A stretch of 64,000 nucleotides of DNA from Ifrita kowaldi (lineage: Eukaryota; Chordata; Aves; Passeriformes; Cinclosomatidae): NCBI GenBank assembly GCA_013398055.1, contig VZRS01000247.1, positions 1,010,841 through 1,074,840 of the forward strand, given 5' to 3'. The notes beneath the pieces are model-generated. The model saw nothing but the letters and a program-made list of their open reading frames with translations, did not search any database and was not told the origin of the DNA. The translations under genes were made by a program, and so were the position numbers. This document shows, piece by piece, positions 1 through 13,284 of this stretch. Position 1 is the stretch's first letter, and each line of letters opens with the position of its first letter.

Positions 1-458
1 TAGATTAAAAGCATAATTAGGGAATTATGTAATCATATCTCATTTCCTGCTCACTTTTAAATGCACCTACTCGGAAAAATTCAGAGTAACTTACAGCAGG
101 CAGCTAAGCACAGGCAATCTCGTTAATATAAATATTTTCTTAGGTTAGTTATATACAGACATATATGCATAATATACACATACATATGACCTATATGATC
201 AAAATATACCTTTTTGTTTTGTGGAAACTCTGTATGGGAAATAGGCTTGGATGTTGTTGCAGTAAACATTCACTTCTGCACACTAGCAATCATTCCTCCC
301 CCAGCATAGAGGGCTGAAAACTGGGGAAGAGGAGATTGAATAACCTCATCCAATCCTGTGGAGAATACCAGAAAGTTCAAGCATATCCCATGACACATAA
401 CTTGAAAAAAATGAATCAGTTTTCATGAAAAAAAAAAAAAAAAAAAAAAAAAAACAAT

Positions 459-1134
459 NNNNNNNNNNNNNNNNNNNNNNNNNNNNNNNNNNNNNNNNNN
501 NNNNNNNNNNNNNNNNNNNNNNNNNNNNNNNNNNNNNNNNNNNNNNNNNNNNNNNNNNNNNNNNNNNNNNNNNNNNNNNNNNNNNNNNNNNNNNNNNNNN
601 NNNNNNNNNNNNNNNNNNNNNNNNNNNNNNNNNNNNNNNNNNNNNNNNNNNNNNNNNNNNNNNNNNNNNNNNNNNNNNNNNNNNNNNNNNNNNNNNNNNN
701 NNNNNNNNNNNNNNNNNNNNNNNNNNNNNNNNNNNNNNNNNNNNNNNNNNNNNNNNNNNNNNNNNNNNNNNNNNNNNNNNNNNNNNNNNNNNNNNNNNNN
801 NNNNNNNNNNNNNNNNNNNNNNNNNNNNNNNNNNNNNNNNNNNNNNNNNNNNNNNNNNNNNNNNNNNNNNNNNNNNNNNNNNNNNNNNNNNNNNNNNNNN
901 NNNNNNNNNNNNNNNNNNNNNNNNNNNNNNNNNNNNNNNNNNNNNNNNNNNNNNNNNNNNNNNNNNNNNNNNNNNNNNNNNNNNNNNNNNNNNNNNNNNN
1001 NNNNNNNNNNNNNNNNNNNNNNNNNNNNNNNNNNNNNNNNNNNNNNNNNNNNNNNNNNNNNNNNNNNNNNNNNNNNNNNNNNNNNNNNNNNNNNNNNNNN
1101 NNNNNNNNNNNNNNNNNNNNNNNNNNNNNNNNNN
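459..1134. other. Assembly gap (676 N) flanked by poly-A
   Basis: The gap is bordered on the left by a run of about 28 A followed by CAAT, and on the right by a run of 11 A and then GAAAA. The missing sequence is therefore next to or inside A-rich low-complexity DNA. The open frame reading through the gap is meaningless. Confidence 0.98.
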
Positions 1135-2494
1135 AAAAAAAAAAAGAAAACTATGCAGTGTAATAATAATCTAAATTATTACTATAATTGATAAAAGGAC
1201 TACTGCACTCAATGCATAAATTCCCACGAGCCTCACAGAGTTTTGAATTAAGAATTCATCTCTAGAAAGTCTTACATATTTCAAAATAGAGCATATGTGC
1301 TGTTATTTCAAAATAAATTTAATGTGTTAAAATTTTATTTTAAGAATAAGATACATACATAAAATATTAGAAAATATTATGTTTCTTTTTTTGTCGTGCA
1401 ATACTTGATATCAATATGTTTTACTGAATATATGAAAATACTTTAAAATATTTATATCATTAAGAATTTATGACCTTTTTTAATAGTTGTGATATAAATT
1501 AAATAATAAATCAAAATATTTGGAAATAAGATGCCAATTGTTTTGACTCACAGAAAGATACTATTTTATGAATTTGTGCCAGCCCTGCAAGGCTATTAAA
1601 AGTACCATCTTGACTTCAGTCTAAGAAACATTATGTTACCTCTACAATAGTTCAAGTTTTTAAATTGTTTTTGATTATATTATTTATATGATACTAACTC
1701 GTGAAATCTAATGCAATTTTAACGTAAACAAAGGGAGACTGGAGATGTGCCTGTGTACCCAGGAAAACAGTGCTCTGTGGGAAACAAGGGGTTGACTAAT
1801 GTAAATACCGAGTTCAAGGATACATTTATTCCTACCCAAATATTCTATGGTTTCTCAGCCTAATCACTGTTTCTCAGTTAAAAGTATATGGGTTGTTATA
1901 ATAGGGACCTGGACAATACTGACTTGGATCAGTCTGCACCACACTGTTCTGCAAAGCACAAGCAAACACACTTTGGATTGCTGAAGTGGATATAAATGGA
2001 TTTTGTTTCTTAACTTCAACTTGTTTTAAAAAAGGCCAGTAATTCTGTAGTCTGTAGTTTTACTAATTGTCAACAGTCTGTAGATGTTCTTGTGTTTTGT
2101 ACAAACTCAGAAGCTGTAAATACCAATAAAGTACTGGTACTTCCAATACTTCACATTCCTTCTCTCTCCTAAAGAACAATTGCTTCTTATTAACTACATA
2201 TACCTTTCAAATCCATCACTGGAAATAAATTAGAAACCAGAAAAGTGCTGTGTTTGCCCTCTTTCTGAAGCTTGAGCTTCATTCAGGAAATATGTTCCAG
2301 AAAACTTACTGTTGAAGTCCCACCAATTTAAATAAGAATGTATTTCCTTTCCTTAATGAGATCTTACATTAGTAGTATCTTCATTTCAGTTGCTCTTCAA
2401 TACACAGGAAGAAGCTAACACCTATCTATGATTCCTTCTAAGTGACATTCTTACAAAACAGCAATAATGTTTTCATTTTTGAAAAATTTATTTA

Positions 2495-2537
2495 CAGCTT
2501 CTGACTACTGAACCAAATAGAATTGAAGAAGCCAGTC
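2495..2537 (+). repeat. Ancient dispersed repeat, copy A
   Basis: These 43 bases match 5079-5121 at 36 of 43 positions in the same orientation, and by my count all seven differences are transitions. That pattern suits two old copies of one repeat rather than chance. The family is not recognised; similarity fades on both sides. Confidence 0.5.
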
Positions 2538-5078
2538 CTCTTCCTTCATAAAAGCTTTACACAACAGTAGAGTTAAAAAGGGAACAAATAATTGAGAGTT
2601 TAACTTTTTAAAATAGCTACTAATGTTCAGAACGCTCTGTAAGCAAAACCAGAATAAGGATTCACCAGAGAGGCCTCTTGAAGATACAAGTTGGAGTCCT
2701 TAGTCTGTAAGGGACGACAAGCTGTTAAAAGTTATCAGTGTTGTCTATAGGTAAGGTAGAAGGTGAGTGTGAGTTTGAGGACCAAAAGCATTGTCGGTTT
2801 TCTTTATATTGCTAAACAGGGAAGTGAGAGCAAAAGATGTTTCCCTCCTATGTACCTCCCCACTATGTTCACAAAAGAGCCCATAGTGGCCCTTAGCCTT
2901 GACTAAGCCCACACCTGCGTTTAGGCATCTAGTTGAGGCATAAAAGTGAGGAATACAAGAACTTGCCATAATGGTAGTAGAAAAAAGAAAAGTATTTCCA
3001 GGTAATCTAGCACATTTTTGGTCCATTACAGCAGCTAACTCAGTGTGATAAGTTGAGCCTTTCTTCATTAGCACCTTCAGCTTTGTGACTCCTTCAAAGG
3101 GAGGCGAGAGAAAAACAAGGGAACATATGGTAGTGTTGTAAAAGGTTCAGAATCAGTCTCTCTTTATGGAGGTCAGGGAAGACTGAGAAGTTGCTCCCAA
3201 CAGACACCTCCTTGTCTATTCACTCTAAGCAATTGCTCTCAGGTCAGTATTAGGCCATGAAATGCGGAATCCTGCTTTAAGGAAACATAGTTGCATACTT
3301 CCATGAGTTCAAGATTATTCCAGAAAATTATATTTGCTACGGTAATAAATTTCTTGTAGTCTTCTCTTGCCATCTTTCCTTTGTTCTACCTTCAGATGAG
3401 CCTATGACAGGAACATTAAAGGAAGACGCAAGTAGAATTCAATATCAGGCAGATGAAATGACATTTACAAACAACTTTGTTTTTATTATGGACAAAAATC
3501 CAAATAGGTATAGATTTTTACATTCTAATTTAAGACCGTAAATCTACTGACCTTTAATGAGACTGTTACTGTCACTGATTGTTGTGATTTCAAATACCTT
3601 TTTGAAAAATGTGTGAGGTTTTAGAAACTCAAAAACAATCATGTATTTTTCTACTAATTAAACGGAACAAATTTGGTGTGTCAGCCACATTTAATTGAGA
3701 GTGTTCTGCATGCATATGGGTTCAATACTGCAAAGCTGTCATCCATTATGATGCTTTTTCTTAGCATAATACCCAAATAAACAGAGTCAGTGTGCCTGAC
3801 GTAAACAGGAATAAAAATATGAAAGCAAATTGATGGTCTCATGCACGAGCATACATAAAGTATTCCAAGGAACAACACTCTAAAAAGGCACTCTTTGGAG
3901 ATGTACTGAAATACTGCAATGGTTTGTTTAAAAATGGACTGGCAAAAAAAAGTGTTTCTAAACCGTACAGCAGGCCTGCGGACACTTAAATGTTACTGAG
4001 TTAATAAACCTAAAGTAAATCTAAACTGCCACATATTGGAAATCCTTGAATTAGGGCTGTCCATTAATGTCTTAAAATTTTCTATGCGTGGATTGAAGCA
4101 AATGAGCTCTCTTTTCTCTTTTACTGTTTTGTTTGCCTTAAGGATTGTTGATCATTCTATCAATCAACAAGTGTTGCAGATACCCCCTTAGAATAAAATT
4201 TGTAGCTAAGCTTGTTATCCTTAAGCACTAAACTAGAATGGCACACAGTTGTATGTAGGCAGCTATGTCAACGTGTCAGTCAGGCATTGATCCATCTTAG
4301 TCTCTTCAAACATCTCCACTAAGAGGTTTCTGAAATAGCACCGCTAATATGTCATTCAACAGACATATTGACATTCAAATATGTCATTAATTTTTTAATC
4401 TCTATTCTTTTATTTCATATGATTTTTTTAGAGCAAGAGAATGCACTTTGCAATTCTGATACAGAGAATATACTTTAGAAATACTCATTTGTTTATCACT
4501 CCCATGAAGTGATACATGGGAAATCATAATATTGTCATGTGCTTGTTATAGGAGACAGCTCATGGTTTGTGTGCCACCGTCTACCAGCTACATACAAATA
4601 ACTGCTGAGGATGACTGTTGTGGTACTCCCACTTAGCAGCTTTGGTGGGACCCTCTCAGCTTCAACAGAATGTCTTAAAGAACATTCATGAGATGTGAGC
4701 AGTTAGGAGAATATTTATCCACTGACTACCCTGTATGTGGCTCTTTGAGCCCTAAGCAGTGTCCTTAGTTAATGAAATGGGGAATTCCTTTTGCAGGCTT
4801 TACACAAATCCAAAGCTCAGCGTTTATATTTCATTATTTATAATTCCTATTGTATAGCTGGATGCATGTACTCATCCACATCAATGCTGTTGAGTTTTGC
4901 TAATTTTATTAAATATATAATTAAGAGTGAGCAGTAGCAATGTACTTATTAAATTCAAGAAATATATTAAAAAATACTTTTTTGCCTTTAGTGGTCAAAA
5001 CAATACCTGCTTCAGTTCCTTCTTTATGTAATTTTAAATCTTTTTACTGGCTTTTCAGGAGCAGTAAAATTCTGCTTG

Positions 5079-5121
5079 CAACTTCTGACCACTGAGCCAA
5101 ACAGAACTGGAAAAGCCAGTC
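5079..5121 (+). repeat. Ancient dispersed repeat, copy B
   Basis: Partner of 2495-2537 (see that entry). Both copies contain a core of the form TTCTGAC-ACTGA-CCAAA and end in GCCAGTC. Confidence 0.5.
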
Positions 5122-8100
5122 ATTTTACTTTACTTCAGTTCCTGTGATGTAGACACTTGAGTGTGGTCGAGCAATTGAAGCACATATTGTTAGAAGAAAA
5201 GCCGAATAATGCAGTCAGAGAGCTCATAATATCCTTGTGAAAGGAAATGTCTGTAAATGTCCAGATGAATTCTGCTCTAAGCTCAACTAACAACTAAATT
5301 CAGTTCCTCCTGCATAGGTATCTAGTGCCATTCGACATCCCTTAAAATGTCTGAGATATGTTCCATGGGGTTGACAGATGCTGTGCTGGATCTAGAGGAG
5401 CCCATTCTTTATGTGATGCCTCTGAAGACCAGACAAGACATGTGAGAGCATCTTAAATTGCTTGAAGATGCTGGAATGTGGGCAGCTGAATTGGTATATA
5501 TAGGATAAAGAATGCCGTAGTGATGCCTTTATGCCCAAGGCATCAAGACTTTTGTCTATAAGAAATAATAATTTTAAATGTACTATACTATTATAAAGAA
5601 ATAATAATTTTGTATATGTATCTTGTGTTTATTTGGTGAACCAATATACTGTAGAAAAGCTAATTTGGTAATCCCACATGAAACATTACACATTTTACTA
5701 ATTTCTCTATTTTAAAATAGCTCAATAGGGTGATAATAAACATGTTACAAAATACTCATTTCTTACTTAATACACACATACAGCAGACTTTGTTGATAAT
5801 TAAAAAAACCAAACAAATGAAAGACCCCCAATCTATCAAAGAGGAGATGGACTGTACTGTACTTTGTTTTTGACTACTGTAATTTCTTTTCTGGAAGAAA
5901 ACCCCAAAGTTATGGGTCATATTATATTATGCTTTATGATCACATAGCGCAACTGTAATAATGAAAAACCATGCTACTTACCAGAATTAGGTACAGTGTT
6001 CCAATAGAGAAATAAAAGTTGCTAATTGTAATCATGAAAAGAAACAAAACTTCCTGAAAATATTTAAGACTAATTTATCACACCTGTTTCCATTTATTAT
6101 TTTCTCACCTATATTCTAAAGTAGAGAACAGAGATGTTATTTAATTTTTGTTGTGTTTCTTTACATAAGTTCTTCACTTAAATTGGTCCCTCCAACCTGA
6201 ATTAGGTTATTCATGCTCTATATTCCTTTCAGATGCCTTGAAATTGCAAATCTAGGGAGCAATTTTTGCAGATTATTTCACTTTCAAGGGACTCTACTAC
6301 AAAGGTTTATTTAATGGGATACTCATTGAACGTGTTGCTTGAAAGAAATACTGTCTCTTACTTCAGGAGTTTGAAAGCAGTGAAGAAGTGATGGATTTAT
6401 AACAAATGAAGAATGTATCATTTTATAGGCTTAAGACATATAGAGCACATACACAGAATTTCACTGAGGTACCTTTATTCTCAATAAATAAACACCAATC
6501 TTATAAGATTGTGATCAAGAGATAAAACCTATCCTCCTATCACCTGTATTTGAAGAATAAATCATGTCTAACCAATCTCTCTGTTAGATTGACTTTCTCA
6601 ATTAATTAAAACCTAGGAAAGATTTTGGCACTTAAGCTAACTGATAAATGAACTATTGATATATGATGTAGGTGTAATCTGCCTCTGGTAAGTTTTCAAC
6701 TGCTTAAAAATCAATCTCAGGATAATTATTAAAGACTTGTTGTAAGCTAAAAGGACATTTATTACAGTTATGTTCTGAATCCAGTTTCATCCACTATTTT
6801 AATTGCTTGAATAGTAAAATAAAAATTCATACAATCTGCAGGTTAAAGACAAAAGAGATTCAAAAAATGATTTCAAATATGTCTGATCTCCCATTGATTT
6901 TGAACCATTTGGAAAGAAAAAGGAAAATAAAAAGAAGAAATCTAGATTTTGAAACACAAGTCTCAGATACAAGCAAATTACCCATGGGGAGTGTTTTAAT
7001 AATCACAGATGTGTATATCCCACAGCAAATGCAAGGTAATTTCTATGAGTGTATTTCTTCTGGAACCATGAATAAGCTGTTTCACGTTTCTGGTGTCTGT
7101 GGCTAAGAATAGAAACTTTGGTCAGCTGATGTTTACTGTCTTTTGGGAACATGTTTAGCTAGAGATATAAACACTGAGAAAGATTATGACAGGTATCTCT
7201 AAGTCTCATTCACTGAACAGGTGTGAGTTTTGAGAATAAGGCAGGCATCTTTCAGTAATTTTCTAGGTTTGCCTAATTTTTACTAGGCAGATGGTTAATT
7301 TTGATTTTTTTTATTTATTTCATTTTAATATTTGAATCACTTTTAGTTTAGTTCGTCTGCTATATCAGAATCATATATCTTCCCATTGCAGTTAAAATAA
7401 TGTCCCCTGCTTGGCCAAATGCATCCAAATGATGAGCACTTGTACTGTTAGGCAGAACCCCTCTGACTCACCCTGAGGAATGCTCCCTCCCACCCTCATG
7501 TAATTTACAGAGTGCACAAGGAAGACCAGGAACAAGAGTGTCACCCCTGCCACCCATGTTCTGAATTTGTCAGACTATTTAGTGTGCAGCTAAGCTAATC
7601 TGCCTTGTGTTCCCAAGTGACGTGTGTGCACAATGCGAGTGCTGTGCCTCTGAAGTGGCACCTCCTGGTGCACAGCCGATGGACATATACGTCTCCTTAG
7701 TAATCCCAGGTCAATTTGGAATTGTGCTGCTTACTGATAGTATCATTGCACAAAGAAATGGGCTGCAGCAATACTGCATGTGAGGAAATAAGGAAACAAG
7801 GTTGGCAAAACAAATTAGCATCTTACTGTAGCTTCTTTTGAGATCGCGATAGCAGTTTCCCTCTGGTGCGTGTCTTTTCCCATCTCTGTATCCCAAGTCA
7901 CACTACATGCTAGTTCAATTATTTGGTGGTGTGAATATTTCACAAGAACTTATCCACAGGTGTCAAACTCACAGCTATCATTATTTTTATGAGCCATCAT
8001 CCCTTCTGATAAGTCAACATCTGTCCTGCAGGTTCACCCTTCTCTCTGCCTGTCTGTCTGCTTCCAAGGATTTCAAGCAGCCGCTCAGTTGTCCTCTTCA

Positions 8101-11100
8101 GTAACACTGGGTTTCTATGTGCACTTGCCATTAACTGCAGGAAAAGGAGCAAGAGCTCACCTTACTGAGAAGGAGCCCAGCACTGAAACCAGCTGGAAAG
8201 GGAAGAAGTGGTATAAAAATATGTGGTATTGTTATTGTCAAGATAAGATACTTCCACACAGAAGCTCAAGAAAGGAAAATGAATTCTCCCTCAAAATATG
8301 TACAATCATAAGACTATTGTCTCTTCCAATTTAGGGTGCAGTATTGCACCTATGCATATGTGTATATGTACACACAAGAGGTATTTGTGCAGTGCAAGTG
8401 CAGTGCAAACCGTCTTGGCAAAGGTCACTATCTATACCTGTGTGAGGTCTGCACTGTTATGAATTTTTTCTGAGGAAGGAAAAAGGAAACCTGGAATTAG
8501 ATGTTTTTTTTTTTCTTTAGGAGTTTCAGAGCACTCTGACAAAGCTATTTACCACACAGTGAAAAACCTCTGCTGCAATTGTGGTAGTAAATTTATTCCT
8601 CTACTCATCTGCTCTCTCATTTCATACAGACAGTGATGATAGAACTTATTTATCAAGAGTAAACAATTTTTGTACTTACCTTTTTTATTTCTATTTTTCA
8701 GCTTTATTAACATCAGAGTGTTCTTGTGGTTTTTTTTGTTTTTTAATCCAGATCTCTAAAATCTTTGCAAGAAGCAATCCTTTTATAAGCATATAGGTTT
8801 CTCCTTTTTAAGATACAGCTAGATAGCAAAGTAAACAATCAATCTGTGGATCATCTGTTTTCTCAGTTCAGCATATTTTGCCAGGAATCAGCATGATTCC
8901 TGCCATAACAGTAGTTAATGAACCAGTACTTCAAAGCCCTTCTATTTGTTGTTATTTTGGCCACTGGTAAGTAGGCTGTTGAAACTAATGCTTAACTGTG
9001 GCCAAATCTATCAGAAGGAAAAGACAGTCCGTATAGTTTTATGTAGTCAGCAATGAATTTCACAGAAGCTTAAAGGGTTTTTTCCTGAAAAAATCAATTG
9101 CAGCTGAGCAACTCTGTATTTTTGCTGTTGCTGTTGTTAGATCTATGCTGAATGATTGTCTCAAGTTAACAATGCAGATCCCAGCCAGAAACTGTTTCAT
9201 ATAGTGTAAGTGCAGTTTTATTTGAAAAGAGGTTATAATTTTATAGGTAGATCACATTAACAAATGTAGATAGTAATAAGTAATTTATGCTACTGCTTGT
9301 CCTCATCAAACTCATTACTGCAGTCTTTCATCCCTCTCCCTAATCAGAAATACGAAAAATTCTCCCAAAAGGCCGTCTTCCTATCTATTCCCTTTCCAAC
9401 CCCCACCACTTTTTCCTGTACAAAAGTCATGAGAACAAGCTTATAGGACATGAAGAAAACACGCTCAGGAAAACAAGATCCAGCTTTCAGTTGCCATTTT
9501 ATTCAAAGTAGTAATTTCTCATGGTCAAAACATAATTTAAGTGCATGGAGTTCCCTGTGAAAAAGACATGAGAACAGGGGAGAGTAGAATGGAAAGAAAA
9601 AAATAATAATAAACTTTACAGAACATTTTTGTAGAACTACCTTTTAATTCAAACAGAAAACAACTAATGGGTTATCTTAAAATTTTCACCTTTCTTAACT
9701 GCAAGACCGGGTCTTCACAAATTACTTTACTTCAAAAGCATATCTCCTATTTTTGGGAGAAGGGAGGTCAGGGACTGCTGCCTAAGGGAGGGGGAACAGT
9801 GAGCAGAGGGTGACCACAACACGGATGCTGATGGGGTACAGCCCTAAAGTGTCTGAACACAAGAGACAGAGACCACGGCTTGTAACTGGGTCTGTTGGTA
9901 TCCCCAACACAGCAAACAATGAACCACAGCCAGGGTGCTTCAGAGAGATCAAGACTATAAGGAGACAAGGCCAAAGACCTGGAGACAAAGCAGCAATACA
10001 GACAGCAGTGTAGTTTTACTTTTAAAAAATTCCATCTCCTCTTTCATTATTTTAAAATATAAACTGTATTCCTGCATGCCTGCAAAATCACCAGTGACTC
10101 AGAAAACTTGAATCAAGCCAAAATGACCACCAGTCTCTGTACACATTAGAAGGAAGAGTGTTGCCTTCCAGTTTTTGTTCCCGTGTGGAAACTGTCTTAA
10201 GGTGCTTGTGGGTCCTGCAATTTCAGTATGGTTAGAGACATTAGAAAAATGCAGTTGGGACTATAGGCAAATAAAGGAGGTTAAATATATCCATGAAAAA
10301 TTCTGAGCAAGACTAAGAAACAAAGAAAACAATATTTTAAATATTAGGAAAAAATATACTTTGCTAACATCAGAACTTGGCAGACAGGGCATACTGAAAA
10401 TACAGCAATCATATAGCCAATATGGTGCATTTGTAAGTTTTCTTTCATTGAAATGCGATCTGATCTGGTTTTAATATGTGAGATGTTAATGTTGAACTAT
10501 TAAAAACACATAATAGATAGCAGACAAAGTAACAACATATTTATTAAAAGTGAACTTTCTGATCAAATCCTTGAGTTAGTCTAAGGAAAATTTTGTTTCT
10601 TCTAATACTTGAAAAGGCCAGCTCCATGTGACAGGCAAGCTAGTCTCAATCCTAAGGAAAGAACAGAGAAGTTGATATAGTATGCACTATGAATTAATTA
10701 ATGTGAAACAAAAGGACTTCATGAAAGATACGTTTTATCAACTCAATTAATTATTTTTGTTCAAAGGACAAAATGGATATAATCTTGTAACACACTAATA
10801 ATACATTTTGACACCCATAAGGTTTTATGTTAGTCTTTCATAAGATTCTAATTTCAAAGAAAATAGTTCAGTATGGGGTTTTTTTACCAGATAAATGAAG
10901 TATGACTTGCATTGACTTCATTAATTTTCCTTGCTCTAGACTTTATGCTGTCAACATGCATAAATATACAATTGTTTTAAAGAAAATAAAAAATTTAGTG
11001 ATGCAATCTGCAGATGATTCTGAAATTACAGAATCTTACATAATAATTACAAAATAATACAGTCAGCATCCATGCTAGTAATGGAATATTGCAAAGAGAA

Positions 11101-13116
11101 TCTTTTGAATACAAGCTATTTCAAGGTATCCATGTATATCTGCTAAGAATATAAAATATATTCCTATGATAGGAAATAGCATCCTCGAAGATAAAAGTAA
11201 TTTAAAGAGAGGATCAACAAATTGTGAATGCAGAAAGAAGAAAAGATTAAGTAAGAAAATACATGGCAATGATGATGCCATTACAAGATCTACACATTCT
11301 GTGCTGGTATGTGCTTTGAGGAAAGCATGGATCTGAAAACCAAACAAAACAAAGCAAAAAACAGTAGAGAAAAAAGAAGAATGATTTGATAATTATGCAC
11401 GAGAGAAAGTTAATAAGCAGAGTAATTTCTTTTCTTGACTGAAAGACAGGATTTACAAAGAATTTGATCATGACCCAAATATTTGTACACAGGAAAGCAT
11501 TTTCTTGTGGTACCCTAGTGTTCATAAAGCAAAAGCATCACCATATGATTTCTGACTTGCTGGGTTTCAGAACTGGTATTTGAGTTGTCTTGTAAATCCT
11601 GAATCCTTTCTGAGCAAGCAAAATAATTAGGAATATTACCCACTTGAAGCATGTGTGTGTTTCTACTGCAGTCAATTGAGTTCTCACGTATGTTTTTCCA
11701 GATGATGTGGGAGATTCTGTACTAGGCTGCTGCTTCATTCCCTTCTGCACCATATAATGTGTTCCCATGTGCATGGCTACATTCATCTTCGCGTATGCTG
11801 GGGCTCTTGCTGCCTGTTGCTCTCAGGCATGTTGGTAAATATGCATTTAATGACAGCTTACTGTACCTTTGACTTAGTAAAGTGTTTTTTCCGGGGATAT
11901 TAGTAACAGTTTGAACTCCTGAAAACATTCAAGGAAGCATGATTTTGTAGTAAGCCTCTTTGATTAAAGAGGCTGGTCTGAATCAGCTTGGAAGCTCCTG
12001 ACAAATGTGCACAATAAATAAAGAAGCTGTGGATTAATATATATTTGGAGATATTTTTTTTTCTTTTATTCTTTTCTTTGCATATTGTGGCAACAATTCA
12101 GTTGTTTTGTGTTAGTGATGCCAACAAATTCCATGTGTATTAAAAGGAAATAGTATCTCTAACCCAATAAAAAGTATTAAGTGTGGAAAGAGCACATGCT
12201 TTTTTTTCCTCTCCAACTCCCCACACCCCCTATTCACATTGTCGCTCTTGATCTAGAGTATTTTTTAGAGGAAGCCAGGAATTTCTTATGTAGAATCCCT
12301 TAAATAACATAATTATACCGACTGCTAGAGGTGTGGGCTCTGAGGTTTATTAATATTATCCAGTTCTGCCTTGTCTCCAGAGAAACAATGGAATGTGGAA
12401 AGGGACAGAAGAAAAAATAGAGAGAGCACAATTTATACTTATCTCTGATTCTTATTATACCGTGACTGAGAGACCATTATTCTAAAGAAAAGCATGGGTC
12501 TCAAGCCACTGTAAAGGGTTTTATTTCAGTGATTCTAGAAAAAATATTTAGCTAGGCTTTTTTGTTCTTACGTGGTTATAGTTAACTTTGTGATATACAA
12601 GATTTACATGAAAAGAAAGGATGGTTCTGTCGTCTTAACATTGTGTTAATAAACAGGAGACTTAAGTTTAGGTTTTGGCTTTACTTCAAGCCTTCAATGT
12701 AATTTTGCAGACAAATCACTTAAAGCTTCCATATGATCTGTAATATGAAGATATTCTCATTTTTCTTTTTATTATGCTTGAAGGGTGGTATTATTCTAAT
12801 AACATGTGAAATTAGGCTCCTTGAGAATTGGGGTTTTTTGCCAAATATGGTGTAAGATATAAATCTGCATCTTTGTAAACTCTTTACATTATGGTAAGCT
12901 GCCCTATAACTTAAAAAAAAAAATAAGAGAGGCAAAAAAAATTACTGGAAGAGTTGTTTAAGAATTAGAAGAAATCTGATAGATCATTCTTTTTATATCA
13001 GAGGATTTTCTTAGGATACAGCTATGAATGCTGATCTGTAGACACATTTAGGCATTCTGTCTCTTCTACAGCTGATCTGTTAAAACTTGTTTTAAAGAGA
13101 GGGATAACCTGAATCC

Positions 13117-13284
13117 ATAGGATCATAGGATCATAGAATGATGGAATCATGGCATGGTTTGGAGTGGAAGGGACCTTAAAGATTCATTAGTTCCAACCCC
13201 CCTGCCAGGGGTAGGGGCACCTCCCTCCTTCCAGGTTGCTCAGAGCCCCATCCAACCTGGCCTGGAACATTTCCAGGGGTGAAT
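13117..13284 (-). mobile_element. CR1 LINE, 3' end fragment
   Basis: Read on the minus strand, this is the 3' end of an avian CR1 retrotransposon: a CCATCCAACCTGG... GAGC block, a run of CCCC with GGGGTTGGAA-like sequence, AAGGTCCCTTCC, and a terminal tail of degenerate ATTCTATGATCCTATGAT repeats (on the plus strand the tail is at about 13119-13150). It is strongly truncated at its 5' side (about 168 bp kept), as is normal for CR1. It has no coding capacity left. Confidence 0.88.

Larger units (their letters stand above)
1135..13116. other. Intronic DNA without recognised elements
   Basis: I read this 12-kb stretch in both directions and saw no gene, RNA gene or recognisable transposon. Open frames such as 2745-3074 (-), 6807-7106 (+), 9768-10013 (both strands) and 11247-11525 (-) have no family signature and no splice structure. 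A weak ancient repeat pair (2495-2537 and 5079-5121) is listed separately. The segments at 7440-7690 and 9760-10015 are noticeably GC-richer than their surroundings, but I could not identify them. Confidence 0.6.

Noticed and set aside
425..1174. Open frame of 249 codons starting in poly-A
   Set aside because: It consists of lysine codons from the A-run followed by gap bases; it is not a gene.
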